A stretch of 64,000 bases of DNA, taken from the NCBI GenBank assembly GCA_003117195.1, contig BDSI01000048.1, positions 1-64,000 of the forward strand, written 5' to 3'. Of this stretch, positions 10,723 to 22,689 are shown piece by piece. Every line of letters begins with the position of its first letter. The stretch's first letter is position 1. The notes below the pieces were generated by a model. It was not told where the DNA came from. It did not search any database and was given only the letters and a program-made list of their open reading frames with translations. A program made the position numbers and the translations under genes. The stretch is from Eudorina sp. 2006-703-Eu-15 (lineage: Eukaryota > Chlorophyta > Chlorophyceae > Chlamydomonadales > Volvocaceae).

Positions 10723-13700
10723 ACGGCATCGGCTCGAAATCTCGCGGCCGCCCTGCGCGCCGCCCTCAAGCAGCCCGCCTCAGCAGCAGCAAAAACATCG
10801 AAGACAGCAGCAGCAGCGGCATCCATCTCTACCACGTCGGCGCAACCCCCGGCGGACGCCGCAACCCGCCACGCACTAGCCGTCGACGACTGCAATACAA
10901 CCCACCCAGCCTCCCCTTCCTCCGCCCCGCGGCCAGCCCAACCCACACCGCCTCACCGCCTCCTACAGCTCCTTCTTCAGGGCTCTGCCAGGTCCAGGTC
11001 CAGCATCGCAGAGATTGCGGAGGCGCAGGCATCGGGCGACAGGGCGGCGCGCGCCGTCGCGGCTTGCCGCCCTCCCACCCCCGCATCCCGTAAGCGCCCA
11101 TTCGAACCCGCAGTAGCAGCACCAGCCGCCTACCCGCTGCGGCGCGCCGGTCCGGGCCCTATGGAGCTGTGGGTGCCGTCACGTGACAGCGCCCGAGCGG
11201 CGGCGGGTGAGGCCTCAGAGGGCCGGGCGGCTAGTAGGCGGAACGGCACTCGGGACGTCGACGGTGTTGTCACCGCCGCCGCCGCTGTCACCACCGCTGC
11301 GTGGAGTGATGAAGGCGCGGCGGGCTGCGGCGGCAGAGGCAGCGGCCGGAGGGCCTCCGGCAGCGGCCGGGGTCCCGCGGGCGGCCGGGATTCCCGAAGC
11401 AGGCAAGCCCCGAGGGAGGCAGACGGCCAGAGGGGACGAGGCGGGGGGCGGAGGAACTGGCGAAGGGGGGCCGGTGGCGGTGGCGGCCGAGGGCGGCGAG
11501 GCCGTGGCGGACCAGGGCGCGGGTGGGTTGTTGTGTGGGGTGTTGTTAGGGTTGGGTGATCGGTCAGTGAGTGGAGTCTGTCTGCCTATCTGTGTGTCTG
11601 TGTCTGTCTGGCTGTCTGGCTGGCTGCCTGTCTGTGTGTCTGGCTGTCTGGCTGTCTGTCTGTCTGGCTGTGTGTCTGATGAAGTGGGTGACCTGGGACC
11701 TCTCATGTGAGGAGGGGTGTCCAGGGACGTACGGCAGGTCGGAGGTGGCAGCTGGAGCCGGGGATAGGGGACCTCCGGCACCTGGCTGAGTGCTCAGCTG
11801 CTGCGATGCAGTCTGAGAAACCCAAGGGGGGGGGAAGGGGGGGAGGGGGAAGAGGAGGAGACTTCACCCGGAGGAGGCTTCATTAGTCACTCACCGCCGG
11901 GGTATCGGCCTTGGGGCCCGTGAGGCCGGAGGACCCCTAGGACTTTCTCCCTCCTCCTCACACAAAGGCAGGATGGCAGAGTCCCTCCCCTCCCCCCCCT
12001 GCAGGCCGTCCGAGCGGCCCTCCCACCCCACCCACTTCCTGGCACTGCGTCTCTCCCACCAGGCGTCAGTGACGGACGCCATCCAGCGGGTGCGCGACCT
12101 GTGGAGGGTTGCCGGTGGAAGGGGCCACTGGGATAACAAACGCACCGCGCACCTCGCTTGGTCTCTTGGCATGTGTCTGTCCGTGTGTTCGTGTGGGTAT
12201 TCTGCCTGCGCGCCGCACGCCCGCAGCCCCCCGTTCCCGAACGCTGATCTGGTGGTTGTTTAGGAGGTGGCTCTCTCCTTTTGCCCTCAACCCAACCCCA
12301 CCCCTTCCGCTTCGCCCCCCGCCCCCCTCCAATCCGTCCCCAGGTCCAGACTGCCCTGCGCACGTACCACCCCTCCCTGGAGGACTTCCTGGAGGCGCCC
12401 GTCAAGGCGCACCTCACCCTGATGGTGATGGCGCTGGGCGAGGACCCTCTGAGGGGTGCGCACCCGCACCCGCAGCACCTGCCGGACTCGCCGCCGGCTG
12501 CAGCGGCTCCATTGGTGCCGGCTCCGGAACCGTTCACATCGCCGCCAGGGGACCTGCAGCAGCGGCATCAGGAGGGGCCGCAGCGGCAGCAGCCGGGGGC
12601 CCCCGAGCTGCCCTGGCGGCTGGTGCACTGCCTGCGGCGGATGGCGGCGCTGCCCGGGGCGCTGCAGGACGCGGAGGTGGAGGGGCCGCTGCAGCTGCAG
12701 CTGCGAGGCCTGGGGGCGTTCGGCAGCCGGGTAGGCCGCAGAGAGCAGCAGCAGGGAGGGCCGCAGAGTGGGGAGGGCAGGCATGCGTGTGGGGCATGCG
12801 GACGTGAAGGCGGGTGGCCGCGGGGAGGCTTGACGTACACTTGACTTGGTTACGCAGTTAGGGGAGGGGTTCACGTTGGGGTACTGCTCAGCAGAGTCAG
12901 TGGAGTCAGTGGGGGTGCAATGCGTTGATTGATATGGGGGCGGCCGCCCCGCCGTCGCCGCTTGTGTGCTGACACCGATGTGCAGGTGCTGTATCTGGAG
13001 GTGCGGCCCGACGGCGAGGACACGGAGGAGGGGGAGCAGGAGGTGGTGGTGGTTGCGGAGCGGGAAAGGGGCGGAACAAGCGGTGTCGTCCAGGCCGGGG
13101 CGGCGGGCGCAACTGCAGCTGCCGCAGCTGCTGCTGCTGAGGCGACGGCAGGCGTCGATGCTGGGGCTGTCCCTTCGGCAGCGGCCGCGGCGGTGGCAGC
13201 AGCACCCGCAGCGACTGCAGCGGCAGCCGCCGCAGCCGAAGGCCCGAAGGCGAGGCTGCTGCGGCTGCAGGCGGCGGTGGCGGCGCACTTCAGAGAGCTC
13301 AGGCGAGTGCGTGGCGGCCCCTCCCCCCCGAGTGCTGTTGGAAGGGGCCTTATGTTACGTGGGGCACCAGCTGCTGCGGATTACCACGTGGGTGACTGGG
13401 CAGGTGGATGATGCAGCGATGTAGGGCGGGCCCCGGAGAGCGGTGGGCCATCGGTGGGATCTCTATGTGAGAGATGTAGACCGGGGGAGAGCCCGCACGT
13501 GTACGCATCATGCTCTTGATTCGTTGGATCCAGATATTTTATCCAGATATCTGAAATTCGTAGACACCGCCACTCGCCGCTCCGTACTCAGGTTCGACGA
13601 GTCGTCCGACCGGCCCTTCGCGCCGCACGTCACCATCGCCAAGGTCACCTACAAGCCTCCCTGGACGAGGACGGGAGCGCGGGGCCGCGGCGGCGGCGGG

Positions 13701-14564
13701 GGCAGGCACGGCGGCCGCGGCGGTGGCGGCGGCAGGAGGGGCCGCGGCGGTGACAATAGCAGGGACGAAGAGCAGCGGCCGCAGCAGCAGACGCAGGAGG
13801 GGGCGCCGGATCAGCCGCTCAAGAGCATTCCGCCGGCAGCCTATCAGGAGCACATGGAAATCGACGCGGGTATGTACGTGCGTGCGTGGGTCCGGCTGTA
13901 CTCACGACTAGCTACTGGCTTGCTGGATCGGGCGTCCTCGGGGCGCCGTGCCGGCCTCGAGCAGTCAGTGACGGCCCGGACTGCGGGCCCTTGCTGCTTT
14001 GCTGCTGAGCGGCCTCACTGAGGAAGGGTAGCACGGGGCCGGGGGGACACGTCGCGGTGATGACCGGCCACGATGATGAAATACCGTGATTGATTGTTGG
14101 GGTTGCTGTGCGTTCCGTTCCGTTAATGTTGCTGTTGGGATCCGTTGGTTGCCTTGTGTTGCGGGGCGGTCGGCAATGGCCCGTGCGCCGGGCCCCGCCC
14201 GTCTTGCTGCTCTTCCTGCTCAACCCCCAACCGCCAACCCCCAACCGCCAACGCATCCGCAGGTCTGGCAGTTGTGGACCGTGTGCAGCTGTGCGCCATG
14301 GGCGGCCGTGCACCCGGGCAGTACTACCAGGTGCTCGCTGAGGTGCTTCTGGGACCCGGGGGTGTCGAGGGCCCCGAGGAAGGTGGTGGAGGCCGCACAC
14401 ACGCGCTGTCAGCCGGCCACGACGCCGCGCTGCAGCCGGGGGGGATGGAGGTGCTGCTGCGGCGCCACCCGCTTCTGGCCCCCCGGGTGGTCATGACGGC
14501 GGAGGCGCTGCAGCTGCTGTCCGCCGCCGCGCAGGCGGAAGCCGCGGAAGCGGCGGAAGCGTAG
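10723..14564 (+). CDS. AKAP7-like 2H phosphoesterase (2'-5' RNA ligase-like fold)
   Basis: The family shares two H-x-(T/S)-x motifs that line a phosphodiesterase site acting on RNA 2',3'-cyclic or 2'-5' linkages. Core exons: 12005-12089 (HFLALRLSH), 12344-12730 (KAHLTLMVMAL, first HxT; LRGLGAFGSR), 12986-13302 (VLYLEVRPDGED), 13592-13869 (FAPHVTIAKV, second HxT) and 14263-14564 (VDRVQLCAMGG, YYQVLAEV, stop TAG). The order matches human AKAP7 closely, and both HxT motifs are present. Phase requires a GC-AG intron after 13302. An Ala-rich upstream exon (about 10723-11206) is in an open frame ending at a GTGAGG donor, but its join to 12005 and the start codon are unresolved. An Arg/Gly-rich insert follows HVTI. 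Biological substrate is unknown. Confidence 0.8.
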
Positions 14565-17341
14565 GTCGCGGCGGGGGCAGCTGCAGTAATTACTACGAAC
14601 CCCTGGCTGACATGGGCTGTGCACCTTGTTTCCTCGGTTGTTTCCCCGGTTGCGGGGTAGCGGTGGGGTGTGATTCGAGTTCCTCTCTGGGAGTGCGCGC
14701 GCTGCAGGCTTGCAGGCTGCAGCCCCGCTGGAGGCGCGCGGGGGTGTACTGAGGAGGTGCAAGCCGGCCGCGGACGGTCGCGTTGTGAGGAGGACGCAAG
14801 ACAGTCGGTTGTGGGTGCTGTGGCGCAGACGTTGTCGGCCATCAAAGCTCAGTGCGCTGGGGGGCTATGGGCACCATTGGAGCCGACAACACGTCAGGAA
14901 CACTGGCGAGGGGCTTGGAGGAACTGCGCCGGGGTTGGTCGAGAGGGGGAGTTTGCAGCGCATGGTCAGCGACCCCGGGCCCGCGGGTCGCTGCCGTACA
15001 GGCGGTTGGACGGACCGCGGGTGGGACGCGGGAGGTGCCGCAAGGGTACGCTGCTCGGTGTCGCGTGGTTGGGTGGGCCTGTGCCTGGGTTCATGCAGAG
15101 CAGGCAGCTGCGGTGATGGTGACGACATGGGTGATCCGCGACGCATCTGCGACGGCTGGGTGGACGAGCGTGCGGCCGACGGACTCGCCTCAACGCGCGA
15201 GAGAGAGAGAACGACACACCCCGTTCCCCTGCCCCACGCTGCATGGGACTATGTACTGTAGATGGGTCCATGGATGGGGCAGGGGTGGGGTGCGACTGAC
15301 GCCCCGCGGCGCGCCCTGCAGCCACCAGCCCGTCCGCGGCCTCTATGCCAATAGCCGGGTCCGGGTTCCGTTCTGACGGGGGGGGGCCCCACCCATCGTG
15401 GCGCTGTGTTAACACATGTTCAAGAGGAGGATGGGGAGTCAGCGCTTTGCTGTCTTCGTCTATGCCAACATCGGCGATTATCGGTTGGTTGCCCTTTTGC
15501 GGTTTCGCTAGCTTTATTGACAAACGTCGAGGAGGAGGAGCAGGAGCAGCGCTCTGGGTGGCGAGGGGTGCAGCGGGGCGTTCCGGGTGGGGTTGGGATG
15601 ATTCCCTTCCGCCGGTGCCGGGACGTTGCTCGCCGGGTTCCTCTCCTGTGCAGTGCTGACTGGTGGGCAGCTGACGACGCCCCAAGGCCCCAATCGGCCG
15701 CTCATATCCGCTCAAGTGCACCACCAGGCACTGGGCGTTTCCGGACAGTCCATTCCAGGGGTCTGCGGTGTAGGGCTTCCTGTTCCTGGCTCCCCGCGGG
15801 CCTGGTGCGGCGTGTAGTGGAGAGGCAATACCGGCGGCATTGCGGAGTGTTGTCGGGGTGTCGCTAGCTGCACGAACACAAACCCGACGTGCGGAGGTGC
15901 ATGGGCTCGCACTTCTTTGTCGGTGCCGGAGAAATGAGGCTCCCACAAGCAAGTCATCTGAGCCCGGTCTGCCCAGATGGGGTGTTGGCCCGGGGTGGGG
16001 TCCACCATGTAACGCTTACTGCATTCCATTCAAGATTCAACCGACGCTTTCAGTTTTTGCTTCCGGGTTTGATTCTGTCGTCAGTACTCCGTGCAGCGAT
16101 TCAACTCTCGCTCCCGGAACGGGCGACCTGAGAGCCCCTCGGACGGACGCTGCGGCTCGGAAGTCCGGTACGCCTCGCGAAGCGTGCACGCCCACCGCAC
16201 CCCTGCCCCCCGACCTCACCGCCGTTTTGTTATGGAAATTACGAAATTCCAGCAAAAATAATCGTGCTGATTAATGGAACGCGCAGACCATCGGCCCCGA
16301 CAGATCGCCGCCGTCGCTAACAAAACAACGACAAACCCAACTGCCATCGCCGCCTAACGAATCGCGTCCCATACAGCCAGCGTTTTTTACTCTACTGACA
16401 TTTAAGTAAGTGACTTCAACATACTGATGGCCATGCGAATCGCGGCGCTGATGATTACGTGTTTCCGCGTCGCGTCGCGGCGGGCGGGCCGTCGCACAAC
16501 CACCCATCAACCGACCCCCAACGCACCTGTCAAGCGGGTGACATCCTCGGTGATTATTCCGGTTCCCTCGTGCTCGATCACCGTCACTGATCGTCTGGAC
16601 TATATCATCCTCCCCCGGGTCCGCTGGATCATTCATTGCACGGACTTGAGCACACCCCAGTGCCGGGTGGCTTCGTTACCCGGTCGTTCCACATCAGGTT
16701 CAACCCCGGCTCTCCTCGATCGCCCACCGCCCCGACACGTTTTCTTCGGCCCAAAGCGACTTGCGCTTTGTGGCCAGTAGTCTCCCTCCCAGCTGTCCCA
16801 AACCAGTTAGCCCCGCTTCGGCGGCCTGTGGCGGCACAGCATAGCACAGCATACACAAGCCGCCGCCGCCGCCCCACCCCGCCGCCGCCCGTCGCTCTGA
16901 GCTGTGAACTAGGCCCCTTGCCAGCAGAGCGGCTGCCCATCGTTCCGTTCATTGCCGCCCAGCGCTATACCCACCGAAGGCCGCGTCAGCTGCTTAAGCA
17001 GCCCGCGCCCGCGCCTTCTCCCACCCAGCCGCAAGCTACACACTCCGGGCGGCAGCACAGCTCCCAGCTACGAGCGCCCCGTCAGCAGCACCACTACCAC
17101 CACCATCACCATCACCACCACAACAACACCAATCATCACCACCACAACAACAATCACCACCACCACCGCCGTCTACGATTTTCTGACGGCAGCGGGAGGC
17201 GATCGACTGCAGCACCGCACCCGGCCGCCGATCCTGAAGCAGCACCACCGCCGCAGCCGCAGCCGCTAGCCGCCGGCACCTGCCCCGGCCCGGGCCCACA
17301 CCCAGCCCGCCGGCCAGTCGCCTCGCCTCGCTGGGCCCATC
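14565..17341. other. Intergenic region before the CSL gene
   Basis: No recognisable coding exon. It contains a degraded copy of the tRNA-headed repeat tail (15958-16022) and, at about 17090-17165, a CAC/CAA-rich tract that is probably 5' leader of the downstream gene. Reading frames here are short and lack codon patterns resembling the neighbours. Confidence 0.5.
15958..16022 (+). repeat. Degraded tail of the tRNA-headed dispersed repeat
   Basis: Resembles the conserved tail at 34062-34165: ...GGTGTTGGCCCGG then GGTCCACCATGTAACGCTTAC. Only the 3' half is recognisable. Confidence 0.5.
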
Positions 17342-18042
17342 ATGATCTTCTACCTCGCCCTCGGAGTGCTGTTCACCATCTATGCGGTAGACCTGGTGCT
17401 GCTGGTGGTGGTGGCCGCCATCGCTCGAAGCGCGGAGGTGGCCGCCCTGCTGCGGAAGAGGGCCCGGGAGCGCAACAGCAAGAAGCGCGAAGCCAAGAAG
17501 AAGGAGCAGCAGGCCAAGGTCGCGGCGGCGGCGGAGGCCGGCGCCACCGGCGCCGGCGCCGCCGGCGCCGCCGGCGCTACCGCGCCCGCAGCTTCGTCCC
17601 CGCTTGGGGCTGCTGCCGCCCGGGTCGCCGGCGGCGTCGGAGGGGGCGCGGCGTTGGCGGGCCGGCCGATGGTGGGGCAGCTGGAGGCGGCCGACAGCGG
17701 CACCAGCGGCTACAACAGCAGCAGCATTGAGGAGGGAGACGAGGGGGAGGACAGCAGCACCGACGCGGATGAGGCTGTGCCCCGGGCCGAGATCATCACG
17801 CCGCCCGCCGCCGGCACCGCCATCACCATCCCGGGTGCGCACACCTCCTGCTTGTCGCCCTGCCTGCCCTGCCCGTCCACCCTCCTGGCTGCCCACCCAC
17901 CCCACCCCGCCTGTCGCACATCTTACACATACATCACTCATCTCATTACGCCTCCTCGCGTTCCAGCTCCCCCCCCTGGCCCCACCGGTGGTGTGAATGG
18001 CGGTTCCGCACGTGACGCATTCCCGCGCATTGCACCGATCCT

Positions 18043-18073
<31 letters not shown>

Positions 18074-18912
18074 ACACACACATAGTCATACCTTGAAGCA
18101 AGATCACACGTTATTCATTATACGGTACCATATTGTATTTGTTACCTCGGGGAGGGGCGCGGTCAGGGGCCGCCGCGCGCCGCCTCGCCTCCGGAACCCG
18201 AAGAAGACCTCGGAAGGGGTCTCCCTCATCTGTCCCGACCCATGGGACGCCGGAGAGCTCGCAAGCCCTGCGGGCCCCTGTCCTGCCGCCGCACCCCAGA
18301 CGATCCCTGGGGCGGTGCCAAGGCGCCCAAGGTGCTCATCCAGCTGCCCATGTACAACGAGGAGGCGCACGCCGCGAGCATCATCGAGGCCTGCTGCCGT
18401 ATCCGGTACCCGCGGGACCGTCTGCTTATCCAGGTGATGAGGATGGAGGGGAGGGGAATATGGATGGGGTACGGCGCGCCTTGATGTACAGTACGGACGA
18501 AAATGTCGTACAACCGTACATTCGTTCATACAATTGTAGGGGAGTACAGCCACAGCGGTCTGACAGGGGTCATGTAGCCTGGGGTTTCGGAACGTCCGGT
18601 GCCATGGCGTGGTCGACACAGGCCATGGGACCCTACCCGCTACGCCTGGCCCGCTGGCCGTAACTAAGCGTACGGTGTTGCAGGTACTGGACGACAGTAC
18701 GAAGGAGGCGGTACGGCAGAAGGTGGACGCCGCTGCTGCTTTGTGCATCGAGAACGGCCACCCCGTGCAGGTATCTATCCTACATGCAAGGAAGACGATA
18801 CGTCACGGAATTTTCACAGGCGCGCCTTACTGTCCGCCAGCCCCAATGATTCGGATCATCGTGCGCCGCCAGCAACACCCGCGGTCTCGCGGCTGGACTG
18901 CGTTGGTCCCCT

Positions 18913-18950
<38 letters not shown>

Positions 18951-21900
18951 GCGGTTCCCCGTTTCTGGGTTTCTCATTAAACACACCTGCGTTGGCCTCA
19001 TCATGTGTGTGCTACACCCACCACCAATGCCCCCGTGCGCCCCGTCCTGCGCCCATCGCCCCTCAGGTGATGCGTCGCGACAACCGGTCGGGCTTCAAGG
19101 CGGGTGCCATGGTGGAGGGTCTCAACAGGGTGGAGGGACTGGGCTTCGAGTACTGCGCCATCTTTGACGCAGGTGTGGGTTTGGGGGCGGGCGGGGTCGG
19201 TCAGGGCAGTGGTCTGAGGCCTTGGGGGCGCCTGCGCCTTTGGGGTTCTGAGTAATAGGCAGCCCGAGGGAGGGCGCCCGCGGCATCAGGGGCAGCAACA
19301 GCAACGGGTGTGTGGCTGGATGCCCCGCCGTGAAAGCGTGGCCGGAGGCTTGTTCGTGGAGGGTAGGATGCGCGCAGGGAGGGGGCATGTCCGGCTCTGT
19401 CCGGTTCCGTTCAGCGGGGGGCAAATGCGAGGCTTGTGGCAGGGCAGCACCCCCGCGACTCGCTCTGAGCGTCAGAGGATCTGAATCAGCGTTCAGCCTC
19501 GCGCAAGAGTGCTGTCGCTCCCTTAACGAATTGAAGGCAGCGACATTGCAACCGCCAGCCGCCAACGGTCCCGGTCCGCGCCCCGTACGCCCCCTCCCGC
19601 TGGTGGCTCCCCGGCCCCGGCCCCCGACCCTGCCCCCCCTGCAGACTTCTCCCCGCCCGCTGACTTCCTGGAGGAGACCATCCCCGCGATGCACAAGGAC
19701 CGGACGCTGGCCTACGTGCAGACCCGCTGGGCCTTCTCCAACGGGAACGAGTCCTTCCTCACCTGGGCGCAGGTAATCACCCACCTGCCTGGCTGCCTGG
19801 CTGCCTGGCTGCCTGGCTGCCTGGCTGCCTGGCTGCCTGGCTGCCTGGCTGCCTGGCACTTCCCCTTTACCGCCCCCCCTCCATGTGGACCCTCCCCGGC
19901 TCCCTGGACTCCCCCCTCCCGCAGAAAGTCAACCTGTCCTTCCACTTCGATGTGGAGCAGCGCGCCCGCTCCTACCTGGGCTGGTTCTTCAACTTCAACG
20001 GGACGGCGGGCGTGTGGCGCATCCAGGTGGGTGGCTGGCTGGCTGGGTGGCTGGCTGGGTGGGTGGGTGGGTGGGTGGGCGGGCGGGTGGGTGGGTGGGT
20101 GGGTGGGTGGGCGGGCGGGCGGGCGGGCGGGCGGGTGGGCGGGTGGGCGGGTGGGCGGGTGGGCGGGTGGGCGGTGGGCGGGTGGGCGGGTGGGCGGGTG
20201 GGCGGGTGGGCGGGTGGGCGGGTGGGCGGGTGGCGGGTGGGCGGGTGGGCGGGTGGGCGGGTGGGCGGGTGGGCGGTGGGCGGGTGGGCGGGTGGGCGGG
20301 TGGGCGGTGGGCGGGTGGGCGGGTGGCGGGTGGGCGGGTGGGCGGGTGGCGGGTGGGCGGGTGGGCGGGTGGGCGGGTGGCGGGTGGGCGGGTGGGCGGG
20401 TGGGCGGGTGGCGGGTGGGCGGGTGGCGGGTGGGCGGGTGGGCGGGTGGGGAGAAACGGAGGACGGAGATGGGTCCGGATTGATGCAGTAGAAGCGGCGC
20501 TCCGTCGTGCGGGGGTGTCTGGGGCCTGGAGGGTGGGTGGCTGGGTGGTGGAGGGTAGGGAAGGGCAGGGAAGGGAGGGAGACGTTGCGGCGGTGCAGTC
20601 CTGGCTGTCGGACACCATCGCGGGTTATGCCGTGCGCAAGCACACGGTCTGGTGGTCCGCGGAGGCCCGCGTGGGGCAGTGGGAGAGGCGGATTCCGCGG
20701 CCTTGTCCGATCAGTGCGGCTGATTTCACGACCCCGCACCCGGTGTCTCATGTACACGGCCCGTCCCGTGTGTGCCCGCCCGGACTGCGCGGTGGTCCTG
20801 ATCGCCAAAGGTCCCTGGATCAGGATCAGGATCAGGATCAGGATCGCGCAGCTTCACCACCTGCCCCGACGATAGGAGCAACTCAACTCCCCCTAGTCCC
20901 CCTACTCTCGTACCCCGAATAGAACTACAACGCAACGGTTTAACCTCACCCTCACCTTCGCTGCGCCGCCGCCCTCGTCCGGCTGTCGGCGACATGACGC
21001 ACCCACCCTTGGTCCGCCCGCCCTTGGTCCACCCGCCCGCCAGTCCATCCACGACGCTGGCGGCTGGCAGAGCGACACGGTGGTGGAGGACATGGACCTG
21101 TCCCTGCGCTGCTACCTCAAGGGATGGAACGCGCTCTACCTGCCGCACGTGGACAACCCCAACGAGCTGCCCTGCACGCTCTCCTCCTACAAGACGCAGC
21201 AGTTCAGGTGCGAGCAGCCGGGGTGCCACACCCAGGGCAGCCACCCAGGGCAGCCACCTCAGGGCACGCCCGGTGCGGGGGTGCCGCTATGTCGCAGCCC
21301 GGGTACACCGCCGGGTGTGCGTGGTGGTGTGTACCCCGACAGCTGTCCATCCGCACAGCTTTCAGCGCCCATGCACCCTGTTCAGACATGGTCACATAAT
21401 TATACGCAAACCTGCTTTCTTTATGGGTCCCTCCTACCCCGCTGGAACCCTCCCCTTTGCCAAAAGACGCGAAAAAAATACCCCCCTCCTCCTCCTCCGC
21501 GGCACCCCCGCGCCCTCTCCCCCGCCCCCAGGTGGCTGTCCGGCCCCATGCAGATCCTCACCAAGTCGTTCTCCAACATCCTTCGCGCCACGGATATCGG
21601 TCTGGGCCGCCGGCTGAACGCGTTCTGGTTCTTCCTGCGCTACATCCTGTTCGCCGCCATCACGGTGGGGGTGCTGGCGGTGCCGCCCGTGGCCCTCTGG
21701 GTGGAGACCTGGGACTGGAGCTGGCCGCAGATCTACTTCATCGTGGCCATCAACTTCGCGCTGGCGGTCTACCTGTGAGCGGCTGTGTGTGTGTTATCGG
21801 GGGAGGAGGGAGCGTCGTGGTTTCGCTGTCTTTGGGGGAGGAGGGCGGGTGCTCGGAGGCTTTCGTTGTGTGAGGGGGGAAAGGTGTTGCAACATTCAGT

Positions 21901-22689
21901 AGCACGGTTGGGCTCCTCCCAGGGAAGCGGTCTCCAGCGACCCCTTGCGCACACCGTCCTCCCCCATTCCATCTGCAGCTCTTCCTGCTCCACCACATCA
22001 CCATCCGACCGGTCGGTTCGCTGTCGCCGCTCCCCGGAGTCCCGCGGGTCGGCCCGGCGCCTCATCTGACCTCCTGCCGCATTTGCTCGATTCTGTGACA
22101 TTACAACCTCTCTCCCCCCTTTGGATCGTTCTGGTTCTCCACCTATGCCCCCCACGCCCACGCCAACGCCCACGCCAACGCCACATCCACCACCGGTCGC
22201 AGCTACGTGACCCCCTTCTCCATCGCCTACCTGTTCTTCTCGGTGGCCATCGGCTACTTCAAGCTGTGGGCCATGATCAGCGGGCTGCTGGGGCTGGAGA
22301 AGAGCAAGACCTGGAAGGTCACACAGAAGTTCGGGGCCAAGCAGGTGGGGGTGTGCGCTGGCCGGGTGTGCAGATCGGTTTGGAGGTGTTTTGCAGCGGG
22401 GCGGGGACTGGGGAGGCCGTTGAATGAAACATGAATGAGCCCTTTTGCATGTCGCGCACTCCTGCTCTGCCTGCCTGCCTAACGAACACACGCCCGTCCC
22501 TCCCTCCAGGGGGGCGGCGGTCTGCTCCACCGCATCCACAAGCCGTACATCCTGGAGGCGGTGCTCGCCGTGTACTACGCGGGCTTGGCGGCGGCGGCGG
22601 GCGTGTACGGCAGTTGGATCATGTTGGGCTACTGCGCCCTCATGTTCCTGGTGTTCCTGGTCATCAGCTTCGGAGACGCCTACATGTAG
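17342..22689 (+). CDS. Cellulose-synthase-like GT2 glycosyltransferase (CSLA/CSLC type)
   Basis: A processive family-2 glycosyltransferase of the Golgi, related to plant CSLA mannan synthases and CSLC glucan synthases. Exons: 17342-17834, 18300-18433, 18684-18770, 19067-19172, 19645-19772, 19925-20026, 21044-21207, 21532-21774, 22203-22344, 22510-22689; 592 residues, no stops. Visible features: an N-terminal membrane helix ([20 protein letters not shown]), a charged then Ala-rich low-complexity linker to about residue 160, QLPMYNE (~179-185), LDDST (D212, D213), FDADF (D272, D274), the catalytic VEDMDL (D366), QQFRW (402-406), then a cluster of C-terminal membrane helices ([47 protein letters not shown]). 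The full D, DxD, D, QxxRW set suggests an active enzyme. Algae usually carry one CSL related to both plant CSLA and CSLC, so the product (mannan or glucan) cannot be decided. Confidence 0.93.
18913..18948 (+). repeat. (CA)n microsatellite
   Basis: About 18 CA units in the CSL intron 18771-19066. Confidence 0.95.
19783..19857 (+). repeat. CTGCCTGG octamer array
   Basis: About nine tandem octamers filling the middle of the 152-bp CSL intron 19773-19924. Confidence 0.9.
20027..20450 (+). repeat. GGGTGGGC minisatellite in a CSL intron
   Basis: Over 400 bp of GGGTGGGC/GGGTGGC units starting at the donor of intron 20027-21043. Unit-length variants (7 or 8 bases) alternate irregularly. The G runs on the transcribed-sense strand can form G-quadruplexes in the pre-mRNA. 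Confidence 0.95.
20819..20845 (+). repeat. GGATCA hexamer repeat
   Basis: Four to five tandem GGATCA units in the same CSL intron as the GGGTGGGC array. Confidence 0.85.
22441..22491 (+). repeat. Dispersed repeat family B, 3' fragment
   Basis: CTTTTGCATGTCGCGCACTC followed by CTGCTCTGCCTGCCTGC matches the end of the 8271-8480 copy. It lies inside CSL intron 22345-22509. Confidence 0.7.

Noticed and set aside
12287..13288. 333-codon minus-strand open frame opposite the AKAP7-like gene
   Set aside because: It is the antisense shadow of GC-rich exons 12344-12730 and 12986-13302, which match the 2H phosphoesterase family on the + strand.
19783..19857. CRISPR-like direct repeats
   Set aside because: Units are contiguous octamers without spacers, in an intron of a eukaryotic gene.
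19972..20922. Long Gly/Trp/Val- and Pro/Thr/His-rich frames near 20 kb
   Set aside because: Products of the intronic GGGTGGGC minisatellite, not proteins.
22131..22202. [22 protein letters not shown] reading just before CSL exon 22203
   Set aside because: There is no acceptor in front of it. The cag at 22200-22202 gives the phase-correct join [12 protein letters not shown].
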